A stretch of 10,203 bases of DNA from Streptomyces katrae (GCF_000966975.1 NZ_JZWV01000755.1:1-10203), one strand, 5' to 3'; shown: positions 1-6,754, numbered from the stretch's first letter. Notes: generated by a model not told the origin, from the letters alone. Numbers and translations: made by a program.

Positions 1-40
1 GCATATCGCCTCATATGACGCGAACCCCCTGCCTCGTACG

Positions 41-55
41 GGTGGCCCGGCCACC
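41..55 (-). terminator. Weak hairpin after the membrane protein gene
   Basis: A 6-bp inverted repeat (GGTGGC / GCCACC, 3-nt loop) lies five bases past the stop codon of the minus-strand gene that ends at 61. There is no T-tract. Many Streptomyces terminators lack one, so a terminator role is possible, but the stem is short. Confidence 0.3.
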
Positions 56-60
56 GCCGT

Positions 61-630
61 TCACCCGAATCGGGACCTCCGCCGGCGCTGCCCGGCGGCC
101 GGCATGCGGTGGCGCCGGCGGTAGGAGAGGGTGACGGCCCCCAGCAGCGGACCCCAGGCGACCAGCGGCAGGTAGACGAAGCCGACGAGGAGGGCGCCGC
201 GGGCTGTCATCGCCCCGCGGGCCGTCATCTCCTCGTGCGGCAGCAGCCACCACAGGGCGAACGGGGTCCACAGCAGCGTCAGGGCCACGGCCCCCGCCCC
301 GGCGACGGCCGCCACCACGCGCGGCGCCGGCCGGCGCCCGCCCGCCCACGGCACCCACCGCGGCAGCACCTCACCCCAGGGCCGCACCAGCCCCAGGGTC
401 AGCAGCGCCAGCAGTTCGCTCACCACGCTCAGCGCCACCACGTACACCCGGCCCCAGCCGGGTATCCCGGCCTCCGCGTACCCGGCCCCGGTGTACCCGG
501 CCAGGAACCCGGCGGCGAGGGACACCCGCCAGATCCCGCTCGGCAGGGTCAGCAGGGCGGTGACATGGGCGGCGCGGACGGCCCAGCGGGGCGCTGCCGG
601 AACGCCCCGGCGGAGGTGTGGTGTGGTCAT
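61..630 (-). CDS. Small multi-pass membrane protein of unknown function (189 aa)
   Basis: Not recognised as a named family. The 189-residue product has four hydrophobic stretches at about residues 22-44, 62-82, 105-130 and 147-170. The second loop contains LVRPWGEVLPRWVPWAGGRR and the C-terminal tail is strongly basic (RRRHR...RRRRSRF), so the tail is probably cytosolic. Proteins of this general look, with a PGWG loop followed by a helix and an RPWGE..PRW.P motif, are common as hypothetical membrane proteins in Streptomyces. The frame stays open upstream to 885. I chose the ATG at 628-630 because the hydrophobic protein begins just after it, because a GGCAGG sits 9 nt upstream, and because the upstream extension is arginine/glycine-rich and crosses the helD promoter region. 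The loop between helices 3 and 4 carries a tandem hexapeptide (MTARGA twice, residues 135-146). It is transcribed divergently from helD. A function in transport or sensing cannot be assigned. Confidence 0.72.
   Translation of the reverse strand: MTTPHLRRGVPAAPRWAVRAAHVTALLTLPSGIWRVSLAAGFLAGYTGAGYAEAGIPGWGRVYVVALSVVSELLALLTLGLVRPWGEVLPRWVPWAGGRRPAPRVVAAVAGAGAVALTLLWTPFALWWLLPHEEMTARGAMTARGALLVGFVYLPLVAWGPLLGAVTLSYRRRHRMPAAGQRRRRSRFG
193..228. repeat. 18-bp imperfect tandem duplication inside the membrane protein gene
   Basis: Two adjacent 18-nt units (193-210 and 211-228) match at 15 of 18 positions. They encode the repeated MTARGA hexapeptide in the loop before the last membrane helix. The reading frame is kept. 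Confidence 0.7.
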
Positions 631-719
631 GCGCACCAGCCTGCCGCCCGCTCCGCGCCCCGGCGTCGCCCTGGAGGACGGCCCGCCGGGCAGCCCCGCG
701 CAGGAGCCCGCGGCCCCCT

Positions 720-739
720 TCTCCCCCGCGCGGGGGAGA
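720..739. promoter_or_regulatory. 20-bp perfect gapless palindrome in the divergent intergenic region
   Basis: The half-site TCTCCCCCGC is followed directly by its exact reverse complement GCGGGGGAGA. It lies about 90 nt upstream of the minus-strand membrane gene and 140 nt upstream of helD. A gapless palindrome of this length is a poor RNA hairpin, because it has no loop, but it fits a site for a dimeric DNA-binding protein. Its low-complexity C-run/G-run composition makes chance occurrence in GC-rich DNA less unlikely than the length suggests. Confidence 0.45.
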
Positions 740-757
740 CCTGCGTAAATACGGAAA

Positions 758-787
758 ACGCCCCGGACGAATTGACGTCCGGGGCGT
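758..787. promoter_or_regulatory. 12-bp-arm inverted repeat around the helD -35 box
   Basis: The arms ACGCCCCGGACG (758-769) and CGTCCGGGGCGT (776-787) are perfectly complementary, with a 6-nt centre, AATTGA. On the minus strand the stem is followed by TTTT, so it could act as an intrinsic terminator for minus-strand transcription, but no gene lies upstream of it in that direction. The candidate -35 box TTGACG of helD begins in the loop and runs into the right arm, which suggests an operator instead. Confidence 0.55.
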
Positions 788-802
788 GCGTCTGCGTATA
801 TT
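772..802 (+). promoter_or_regulatory. Candidate helD promoter (TTGACG - 19 nt - TATATT)
   Basis: A good -35 hexamer (772-777) and an AT-rich -10 hexamer (797-802) are separated by 19 nt, slightly longer than the 17-18 optimum. Such spacing is often seen at activated or repressible promoters. Transcription would start near 809, leaving a leader of about 70 nt before the TTG at 879. This is the only AT-rich stretch between the divergent genes. Confidence 0.5.
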
Positions 803-867
803 CGTTGATTCACGCCTACTATTGAAATGAGGGCGTGAGGAAGCTTTGCAGGGACATCGTATCGCGC

Positions 868-873
868 AGGGAG
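868..873 (+). promoter_or_regulatory. Ribosome binding site AGGGAG fixing the helD TTG start
   Basis: AGGGAG ends 5 nt before the TTG at 879. An in-frame TTG at 846 lies further upstream but lacks a comparable site, so 879 is preferred. Confidence 0.6.
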
Positions 874-878
874 CGAAA

Positions 879-3158
879 TTGTCAAACAAGGAATTCCAGA
901 GCGAGCAGCAATTCATCGACATGCTCTACGCGCGCCTCGAAGACCTGCGGGACAAGGCCGAACGCGCCGTCAAGGGTGCCCTGGCCGCGAACGGTAACGG
1001 ATTCCAGGCGCGGCTGGAACGCGATGTCATGGTCGCCGAGCAGTCCGGGCTGCTTTCCGCTCTGAACGCCGCCGAGCACGGCCTGTGTTTCGGCCGCCTG
1101 GAGTTCGCCGACGGCCGCGACCACCACATCGGCCGGATCGGAATCAGACAGGACGACACCGAACGCACCCCGCTCGTCCTCGACTGGCGCGCCGACGTCG
1201 CGCGGCCCTTCTACCTCGCGACCGGCCACGTCCCCATGGGCCTGCGCCGCCGCCGCCACATCACCACCCGCGGCCGTGAGGTCACCGCCCTGCACGACGA
1301 GATCCTCGACCTCACCGACACCGAGCGCACCGGCTACGAGGGAGCCGACGCCGACGCCGTGCTCCTCGCCGCGCTCGACGCCGCCCGCACCGGCCGCATG
1401 CACGACATCGTGCAGACCATCCAGGCCGAGCAGGACCGCGTCATCCGCTCCCCGCACCAGGGCGTCCTGGTCGTCGAGGGCGGCCCCGGCACCGGCAAGA
1501 CCGCCGTCGCCCTGCACCGCGCCGCCTACCTCCTCTACGCCCAGCGCGAGCTCCTCGGCAAACGCGGCGTACTGATCGTCGGCCCCAATCCCGCCTTCCT
1601 CGGCTACATCGGGGAGGTCCTGCCCTCCCTCGGCGAGACCGGGGTCCTCCTGGCCGCCCCCGGCGACCTGTTCCCCGGCGTCCGCGCCACCGGCACCGAC
1701 CGTCCCGGCGCCGCCGAGGTCAAGGGCCGCGCCGCCATGGCCGAGGTCCTCGCCCGGGTCGTCGCCGACCGCCAGACCCTCCCCGAGGGCGTCCCGGCGG
1801 GCAGCGGCGAGGACAACGACCGCGTCCCCGAGCCCGCCCTGGAGATCGACCACGACGACTACGGCACGCTCCTGCTCGACCGCACCATGGCCCACGCCGC
1901 CCGCGACCGGGCCCGCGCCACCGGACTGCCCCACAACCTGGCCCGCCCGTACTTCGCGTTCTCCGTCATCGACGCCCTCACCGAGCAGCTCACCGACCGC
2001 CTCGGCGCCGATCCCTACGGCGGCCCCAACCTCCTCGGCCCGGACGACGTCGCCCAGCTCGGCAAGGAGATCGCCACCAGCGCCGACGTCCACGCCGCCA
2101 TCGACACCCTCTGGCCGCACCTGACCCCCCAACAGCTGGTCTCCGAGTTCCTCGCCGACCCCACCCACCTCTCCGAGGAGGACGCCGCGCTGGTCCGCCG
2201 CCCCGCCGGCGACACCGACGACTGGACCCCCGCCGACGTCCCCCTCCTCGACGAGGCCGCCGAACTCCTCGGCGTCGACGACACCGCCGAGCGGGCCGCC
2301 GCCGAACGCGACCGGCTGGAGCGCGTCGCCTACGCCCAGGGCGTCCTCGACCTCTCCCTGGGCTCGGAGTCCTACGAGTTCGAGGACATGGAGAAGGAGT
2401 ACCTCGCCGCCCACGACGTCATCGACGCCGAGCGGATGGCCGAGCGGCACGAGGAGGCCGACCACCGCACCGCCGCCGAACGCGCCGCCGCCGACCGGAC
2501 CTGGGCCTTCGGGCACGTCATCGTCGACGAGGCGCAGGAACTGTCCGAGATGGCCTGGCGGCTGCTGATGCGCCGCTGCCCCACCCGCTCCATGACCCTC
2601 GTCGGCGACCCGGCGCAGACCGGCGACGAGGCGGGCTGCGGCTCCTGGAAGCGGATCCTCGACCCCTACGTGGGCGACCGCTTCGACCGCGTCCGGCTCG
2701 GCGTCAACTACCGCACCCCCGCCGAGATCATGGAGGTGGCCGCCGCCGTGCTGCGCCACCACCACCCCGGGTTCGAACCGCCCCGCTCGGTCCGCTCCAC
2801 CGGCGCACGGCCCTGGGTGCGCGAGACCGGGGACCTCGCGGCCGCCGTCGCCGAGGGCGTGCGCGACACCGCACCCGCCGAGGGGCGCCTCGCCGTCATC
2901 GCCCCGCGCCCGCTGCACCCGGCGCTCGCCGACGCGCTGCCCGGCGTACGGGCGGGGGAGGAGCCCGACCTCACCCGGCCCGTGGTCCTGCTGGACCCGC
3001 GCCAGGCCAAGGGGCTGGAGTTCGACACGGTGATCGTCGCCGAGCCCGCGCAGTTCCCGCCGAGCGACCTCTACGTGGCCCTCACCCGGGCCACCCAGCA
3101 CCTGGGCGTCGTCCACACCGGGAGCCTCCCGGACGGGCTCGCGGACCGCACCGGCTGA
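879..3158 (+). CDS. helD: HelD-family RNA polymerase-recycling motor ATPase
   Basis: The 759-residue product is a UvrD/Rep-like superfamily 1 ATPase of the actinobacterial (class II) HelD type. Known members bind RNA polymerase, insert arms into its primary and secondary channels, and release stalled polymerase from nucleic acid using ATP. The N-terminus (about residues 1-60) is a charged helical segment typical of the secondary-channel coiled coil. It is followed by LCFGRLEF...HIGRIGI and PLVLDWRADVARPFY, a family hallmark. Walker A is GGPGTGKT (201-208, Lys207), Walker B is VDEAQE (Asp550, Glu551), motif III is GDPAQ (576-580), then NYRTPAEI, and motif VI is VALTRA (733-738). The insert with WTPADVPLLDEAAELLG resembles the primary-channel loop region. 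The sequence looks closer to mycobacterial HelD than to the rifamycin-protective HelR subgroup, which begins differently. The start is TTG at 879. The gene is single, with its own promoter, and is followed by a hairpin. Confidence 0.9.
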   Translation: MSNKEFQSEQQFIDMLYARLEDLRDKAERAVKGALAANGNGFQARLERDVMVAEQSGLLSALNAAEHGLCFGRLEFADGRDHHIGRIGIRQDDTERTPLVLDWRADVARPFYLATGHVPMGLRRRRHITTRGREVTALHDEILDLTDTERTGYEGADADAVLLAALDAARTGRMHDIVQTIQAEQDRVIRSPHQGVLVVEGGPGTGKTAVALHRAAYLLYAQRELLGKRGVLIVGPNPAFLGYIGEVLPSLGETGVLLAAPGDLFPGVRATGTDRPGAAEVKGRAAMAEVLARVVADRQTLPEGVPAGSGEDNDRVPEPALEIDHDDYGTLLLDRTMAHAARDRARATGLPHNLARPYFAFSVIDALTEQLTDRLGADPYGGPNLLGPDDVAQLGKEIATSADVHAAIDTLWPHLTPQQLVSEFLADPTHLSEEDAALVRRPAGDTDDWTPADVPLLDEAAELLGVDDTAERAAAERDRLERVAYAQGVLDLSLGSESYEFEDMEKEYLAAHDVIDAERMAERHEEADHRTAAERAAADRTWAFGHVIVDEAQELSEMAWRLLMRRCPTRSMTLVGDPAQTGDEAGCGSWKRILDPYVGDRFDRVRLGVNYRTPAEIMEVAAAVLRHHHPGFEPPRSVRSTGARPWVRETGDLAAAVAEGVRDTAPAEGRLAVIAPRPLHPALADALPGVRAGEEPDLTRPVVLLDPRQAKGLEFDTVIVAEPAQFPPSDLYVALTRATQHLGVVHTGSLPDGLADRTG

Positions 3159-3167
3159 CCGTCGAGG

Positions 3168-3199
3168 TCCGGCCATTCGCCGCGCGGCGAGTGGCCGGA
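3168..3199 (+). terminator. 32-nt near-perfect hairpin after helD
   Basis: The arms TCCGGCCATTCGCCGC (3168-3183) and GCGGCGAGTGGCCGGA (3184-3199) pair with a single A/G mismatch that would be G:U or A:C in RNA. It starts ten bases after the helD stop and has no T-run, as is usual for Streptomyces. It is the likely helD terminator and lies directly upstream of the P450 promoter. Confidence 0.65.
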
Positions 3200-3230
3200 T
3201 TCGCCTGGGCGCCCGGGGAGTCGGCCGTCG

Positions 3231-3242
3231 TAGTGTGGCGAG
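3231..3242 (+). promoter_or_regulatory. Candidate leaderless promoter -10 box of the P450 gene
   Basis: TAGTGT (3231-3236) matches the actinobacterial TANNNT -10 consensus. The ATG begins exactly 7 nt after its last T, the spacing expected if transcription starts at the A of the start codon. No convincing -35 box is visible. No Shine-Dalgarno at proper spacing precedes the ATG, which supports a leaderless message. Confidence 0.4.
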
Positions 3243-4439
3243 ATGCCTGTTTCCGACATCGTTCCCCTCAGCCCGGACTTCGACGCCGACCCCCACTCCT
3301 TCTTCGCGAAGCTGCGCGCGGCGGGGCCGGTCCACCTGGTCAGCGATCCGAACACCCGCCTTTCCGAGCCGTACTGGCTCGTCGTCGGCTACGAGGAGGC
3401 CCGGGCCGCGCTGACGCACCCGGGCCTGCGCAAGGACTGGCACGCCACGGACATGTTCCCGGAGTTCGAGCGCACCGCCGCCAACGCGAACATGCTCGAA
3501 TCCGACCCGCCCCACCACACCCGGCTGCGCCGCCTGGTGGCCCGGGAGTTCACCGCCCGCCGGGTGGAGGCGATGCGGCCGCGCGTCGAGCAGATCACCG
3601 ACGGGCTGCTGGACGCGATGGCCGCCCGTCCCGAACGGTCGGCCGACCTGATCCGGGACCTGGCCTTCCCGCTGCCCATGACGGTCATCTGCGAGCTGCT
3701 CGGCGTCCCCGACCTCGACCGCGAGAGCTTCCGCGAGTGGTCCAACGACGTCGTCGCCCCCAAGCCCGGCACCCTGGACAACACGGCCCAACGCCGGCTC
3801 AGCGCCTACCTCGTGGACCTCGTCGCGGCCAAGGCCGAGTCCCCGGGGGACGACCTGCTCAGCGCGCTCATCCGCACCCGCGACGAGGACGGCGACTCGC
3901 TCTCCCCCGACGAGCTGATCGGCATGGCCTTCCTGCTGCTGGTCGCCGGGCACGAGACCACCGTCAACCTCATCTCCAACGGCGTACGGGCCCTGCTCGC
4001 CCACCCCGACCAGCTGGCCGCGCTCCGCGCCGACTGGGACGGGCTGCTCGGCGGGGCCGTGGAGGAGATGCTCCGCTACGACGGCCCCGTCCAGAACTCC
4101 ACCTACCGCTACACCGGCGAGGACGTGGAGATCGGCGGTGTGGTCATCCCCGCCGGCCAGGCCGTCCTGGTCTCGCTGGCCGGCGCCGGCCGCGACCCCG
4201 AACGCTTCCCCGAGCCCGACGTGTTCGACATCCGCCGCGCCCCGGGAGGCCACCTCGCCTTCGGGCACGGCCTGCACTTCTGCATCGGCGCCCCGCTCGC
4301 CCGGATGGAGGGCCGCATCGCCGTCCGCGGCCTGCTCGAACGCTTCCCGGACCTGGCACTGGATCCGGCCGGCGGTCCGCTGGAGTGGCTCCCCGGGGCC
4401 CTGATGCACGGGGTGAGCCGCCTTCCGGTCCGCTGGTAG
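3243..4439 (+). CDS. Cytochrome P450 monooxygenase
   Basis: This 398-residue soluble bacterial class I P450 looks most like the broad CYP107-type group. It oxidises an unknown substrate using O2 and electrons from a ferredoxin/ferredoxin reductase pair. The I-helix oxygen-activation motif is AGHETT (235-240, acid-alcohol pair Glu238/Thr239). The K-helix ExxR is Glu275-Met-Leu-Arg278. The heme-binding loop FGHGLHFCIG (340-349) supplies the proximal thiolate Cys347, followed by APLARMEG. The ESDPPHHTRLRRLV segment matches the conserved C-helix region. Length and termini (N-terminal SPDFDADPHSFFAKLRAAGPV, C-terminal ending LPVRW) are normal, so it is complete. No ferredoxin, reductase or biosynthetic gene lies in the window, so redox partners must be elsewhere and the substrate cannot be inferred. 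Confidence 0.95.
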   Translation: MPVSDIVPLSPDFDADPHSFFAKLRAAGPVHLVSDPNTRLSEPYWLVVGYEEARAALTHPGLRKDWHATDMFPEFERTAANANMLESDPPHHTRLRRLVAREFTARRVEAMRPRVEQITDGLLDAMAARPERSADLIRDLAFPLPMTVICELLGVPDLDRESFREWSNDVVAPKPGTLDNTAQRRLSAYLVDLVAAKAESPGDDLLSALIRTRDEDGDSLSPDELIGMAFLLLVAGHETTVNLISNGVRALLAHPDQLAALRADWDGLLGGAVEEMLRYDGPVQNSTYRYTGEDVEIGGVVIPAGQAVLVSLAGAGRDPERFPEPDVFDIRRAPGGHLAFGHGLHFCIGAPLARMEGRIAVRGLLERFPDLALDPAGGPLEWLPGALMHGVSRLPVRW

Positions 4440-4494
4440 CCGCCCCGTCGGGAACCCGCCCCCCGCCCGGCCGGACCGGACCGGGCCGGGGCGG
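4440..4494 (+). terminator. GC-rich nested inverted repeats after the P450 gene
   Basis: The outer arms CCGCCCCG (4440-4447) and CGGGGCGG (4487-4494) begin immediately after the TAG stop. A competing inner hairpin has arms CCCGGCC (4466-4472) and GGCCGGG (4484-4490). The sequence is low in complexity (CCGGA tandem), so the exact fold is uncertain, but it probably ends the P450 transcript. Confidence 0.4.
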
Positions 4495-4515
4495 ATCCCG
4501 GTCACCGAACACGGT

Positions 4516-4551
4516 TTGGACTGCCCGCCGGATCCTCAATACGATCCGGCG
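4516..4551 (+). promoter_or_regulatory. Leaderless promoter of the vWA operon, with inverted repeat over the -10 box
   Basis: TTGGAC (4516-4521), an 18-nt spacer and TACGAT (4540-4545) form a good vegetative-type promoter. The ATG starts 7 nt after the -10 box, so transcription probably starts at the start codon, and no ribosome binding site is present. An inverted repeat CCGGATC (4528-4534) / GATCCGG (4543-4549) with an 8-nt centre straddles the -10 box and could be an operator. Confidence 0.6.
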
Positions 4552-5823
4552 ATGATCACAAGAAAACGGCTGGCGGCCGGGGCCTGCGGCCTGTTCGTCG
4601 CCTTGACCGCGGGGCTCTTCCCGCAGACCGCAGCCGCTGCCGACGGGCCGGCCAAGGAGCCGCCCAAGGTCGAGCTCGTGCTCGACGTCAGCGGCTCCAT
4701 GCGCGCCAACGACATCGACGGCCAGTCCCGCATGGCCGCGGCCAAGCAGGCCTTCAACGAGGTCCTGGACGCGGTGCCCGACGAAGTCCGCCTGGGCATA
4801 AGGACCCTGGGCGCCACCTACCCGGGCGAGGACCGGGCGCTCGGCTGCAAGGACACCAAGCAGCTCTACCTCTACCCCGTCGGCACGGTCAACCGCACCG
4901 AGGCCAAGACCGCCGTCGCCACCCTCGCCCCCACCGGCTGGACCCCCATCGGCCCGGCCCTCCAGGCCGCGGCCCAGGACCTCGACGGGGGCAACGCCAC
5001 CCGCCGGATCGTGCTCATCACCGACGGCGAGGACACCTGCGCCCCGCTCGACCCCTGCGAAGTGGCCCGTGACATCGCCGCCAAGGGCATCCACCTCGTC
5101 GTGGACACCCTCGGCCTCGTCCCCGACGCCAAGACCCGCTCGCAGCTGACCTGCATCGCCGAGGCCACCGGAGGCACCTACACCTCCGTGGCCCACACCG
5201 CCGAACTCTCCGGCAGGGTCAGACAGCTCGTCACCCGCGCCGCCGACCCCGTCGCCACCCCCGTGGCCGCCGAGGGCGCCAAGAGCTGCGAGAACGCCCC
5301 GGCCCTCAAGGCCGGCCTCTACAGCGACCGCGAGACCTTCGGCGAGCACCGCTGGTACAAGGTCGACGTCCGCCCCGGCCAGGAACTGCGCGCCTCGGTG
5401 AGCATCGGCGCCGACCGGGCCGTCAACAACGACTACGGGATCCTGCTGCGCGCGACCACCGTCCACGGCCGGGAGATCGTCCGCGGCTCCGAGGCCGGTG
5501 ACGGCCGCACCGACGTGATCTCCACCGGCCTGCGCTACCCGAAGGCCGAGGCGGACGGGGACGAGGCCGACAAGCCCGAGACCGTCTGCCTCCAGGTCAG
5601 CAACTCCTTCTCCGCCGGACCGGCCGTCAAGACCGCACCCGGCATGCCCGTCGAGCTGACCGTCGATCTCGTCGACGGCCCCGACGACGGCTCCGACGTG
5701 GCCTCCTTCGGCCTCGGCCGCGGCTGGTGGCTGATCGGCCTGCTGGTCCTCACCGGCCTGCTGGCCGGCCTGGTCTGGGGCTGGATCTCGCGCTGGCGCA
5801 TCTCCGTCTGGAGGACCAACTGA
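4552..5823 (+). CDS. Secreted, membrane-anchored von Willebrand factor A domain protein
   Basis: The 423-residue protein has a Sec-type signal peptide (MITRKR, hydrophobic core, cleavage near TAAAA|DG, residue 30). A vWA domain spans about residues 38-228 and has a complete metal-ion-dependent adhesion site: DVSGS (Asp45, Ser47, Ser49), Thr131 in GWTPIGPAL, and TDGED (Asp158). A beta-rich region follows (about 246-375), and then one transmembrane helix (391-412) with a short basic tail (SRWRISVWRTN). It should therefore face outward with a cytosolic C-terminus. Cysteines at 99, 163, 169, 201, 246 and 346 could form disulfides. Extracellular vWA domains bind ligands or partner proteins through a divalent metal, and the ligand here is unknown. 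An in-frame ATG-like alternative at 4516 lies inside the -35 box, so 4552 is preferred. The stop overlaps the start of the next gene (TGATG), indicating one operon. Confidence 0.88.
   Translation: MITRKRLAAGACGLFVALTAGLFPQTAAAADGPAKEPPKVELVLDVSGSMRANDIDGQSRMAAAKQAFNEVLDAVPDEVRLGIRTLGATYPGEDRALGCKDTKQLYLYPVGTVNRTEAKTAVATLAPTGWTPIGPALQAAAQDLDGGNATRRIVLITDGEDTCAPLDPCEVARDIAAKGIHLVVDTLGLVPDAKTRSQLTCIAEATGGTYTSVAHTAELSGRVRQLVTRAADPVATPVAAEGAKSCENAPALKAGLYSDRETFGEHRWYKVDVRPGQELRASVSIGADRAVNNDYGILLRATTVHGREIVRGSEAGDGRTDVISTGLRYPKAEADGDEADKPETVCLQVSNSFSAGPAVKTAPGMPVELTVDLVDGPDDGSDVASFGLGRGWWLIGLLVLTGLLAGLVWGWISRWRISVWRTN
5810..5814 (+). promoter_or_regulatory. Ribosome binding site GGAGG for the vWA partner gene
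   Basis: GGAGG lies inside the last codons of the vWA gene, 8 nt before the ATG at 5823. Together with the TGATG overlap it indicates translational coupling. Confidence 0.75.
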
Positions 5824-6623
5824 TGCGTACCGTACGCACCCTGGCCGCCGCCCTCCTCGCGGGCGCGGCCCTGCTGGCCCCGGCGGCCGCCGCCACCGCC
5901 GCCCCGAGCCCCACGCCCAGCCCGGGCGGGGGCACCGGCAAGGACGGCAGCGCCCCGACCGAGGCCGGTACGGGCTTCCGCACCGCGGCCCTCTTCCGGC
6001 CCGGGCAGAAGGCCACCGCCTCGGCGTCCACCGGTGACTACCTCTACTGGGCGGTACCCGCCGACACGGGCCAGCGGCTGACCGTCCGGGCCACCGTGAC
6101 CCTGCCGGAGTCCGCCGCCCGGCACGGCGCGCAGACCTGGCAGCTCGACCTGTACGACGGGCTGCGCCGCCGGCAGGCCTGCACGTACGGCAACCAGCAC
6201 GTGGCCGCGGCCAAGGAGGCCGCCTCCGTGGAGCTCTCCTGCACCCTGCGCACGGTCCGCTCCGGGGCCGAGCCGTGGTCGAACGACCCGCTGCCGGGCA
6301 GCTACTACGTCCGCCTCACGGTCGTCGGCGTGCCCGAGGACGACCACGGCCTGCCCGTGAAGGCGCAGGTCGAGGCCGAGGTGAAGGAGACCGGCGGGGC
6401 GCAGGCGGTGGACGCCGCCCTGGCCGAGCCGCTGGTCCCGGGCATCGCGGGCGCCTCGGAGCAGCAGCGCGAGGCGCGTGCGCCGGAGGGCGGCTGGTCC
6501 GGCGGCTGGTGGTCCGACCGCTGGCTGTGGACCGCGGCCGGAGGGGTGCTCGGGGCCCTCGCGGGCATCTGGGGATACTCCGTGACCAGGGGTTCGGGCC
6601 GCCCGGCCCGGCCGCAGGGCTGA
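5823..6623 (+). CDS. Membrane-anchored extracellular partner of the vWA protein, unknown function
   Basis: Not a named family. The 266-residue product has a signal peptide (MRTVRTLAAALLAGAALLAP..., cleavage near TAA|PS, residue 27), a proline/glycine-rich linker (28-50), a predicted beta-rich extracellular domain (about 50-190) with Cys120 and Cys140, a second linker, and one C-terminal transmembrane helix (about 234-253) with a short tail. The domain contains GDYLYWAVPADTGQRLTV, which lines up with GEHRWYKVDVRPGQELRA of the upstream vWA protein. Both look like pre-peptidase C-terminal (PPC)-like beta sandwiches, though this assignment is by eye. The start ATG overlaps the vWA stop by one base and has a good ribosome binding site, so the two proteins are made together and probably interact at the cell surface. 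Confidence 0.85.
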   Translation: MRTVRTLAAALLAGAALLAPAAAATAAPSPTPSPGGGTGKDGSAPTEAGTGFRTAALFRPGQKATASASTGDYLYWAVPADTGQRLTVRATVTLPESAARHGAQTWQLDLYDGLRRRQACTYGNQHVAAAKEAASVELSCTLRTVRSGAEPWSNDPLPGSYYVRLTVVGVPEDDHGLPVKAQVEAEVKETGGAQAVDAALAEPLVPGIAGASEQQREARAPEGGWSGGWWSDRWLWTAAGGVLGALAGIWGYSVTRGSGRPARPQG

Positions 6624-6627
6624 ACGC

Positions 6628-6660
6628 GCGCCGCACCGGTACCCGGTACCGGTGCGGCGC
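6628..6660 (+). terminator. Strong hairpin terminator of the vWA operon
   Basis: Perfect 15-bp arms (GCGCCGCACCGGTAC at 6628-6642, GTACCGGTGCGGCGC at 6646-6660) enclose a 3-nt loop, four bases after the stop codon. There is no T-run. It cleanly separates the operon from the regulator gene. Confidence 0.8.
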
Positions 6661-6716
6661 ACCCGGGCGGTGCCCCCGTACCGTGCCGGACCATCATCCG
6701 GCCACGGAGCGTGGGC

Positions 6717-6722
6717 TATGTT
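6717..6722 (+). promoter_or_regulatory. Candidate -10 box of the RpiR-type regulator gene
   Basis: TATGTT (6717-6722) fits TANNNT and lies about 20 nt before the ribosome binding site. No clear -35 box is present. It is the most promoter-like sequence between the hairpin at 6660 and the gene. Confidence 0.4.
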
Positions 6723-6740
6723 GGAAGAAGAGTGACGTGA

Positions 6741-6748
6741 GAAGGAGG
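6741..6748 (+). promoter_or_regulatory. Ribosome binding site GAAGGAGG fixing the GTG start
   Basis: A near-ideal Shine-Dalgarno sequence ends 6 nt before the GTG at 6755, which makes this start convincing. Confidence 0.8.
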
Positions 6749-6754
6749 CCGCCG

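Noticed and set aside
882..4505. A 1207-codon open frame on the minus strand, antisense to helD and the P450 gene
   Set aside because: The translation is glycine/valine/alanine/arginine repetitive, as expected opposite real genes in very GC-rich DNA. The plus-strand genes have full family motifs, so this is a shadow. The same applies to the long minus-strand frame at 4144-5466.
3243..6623. P450 and vWA genes as one operon or a biosynthetic cluster
   Set aside because: A GC-rich inverted repeat and a good leaderless promoter separate them, and no biosynthetic or redox-partner genes are present.
6718..6735. Mini-gene ATG TTG GAA GAA GAG TGA before the regulator
   Set aside because: It overlaps the candidate -10 box, has no ribosome binding site and is only five codons long.
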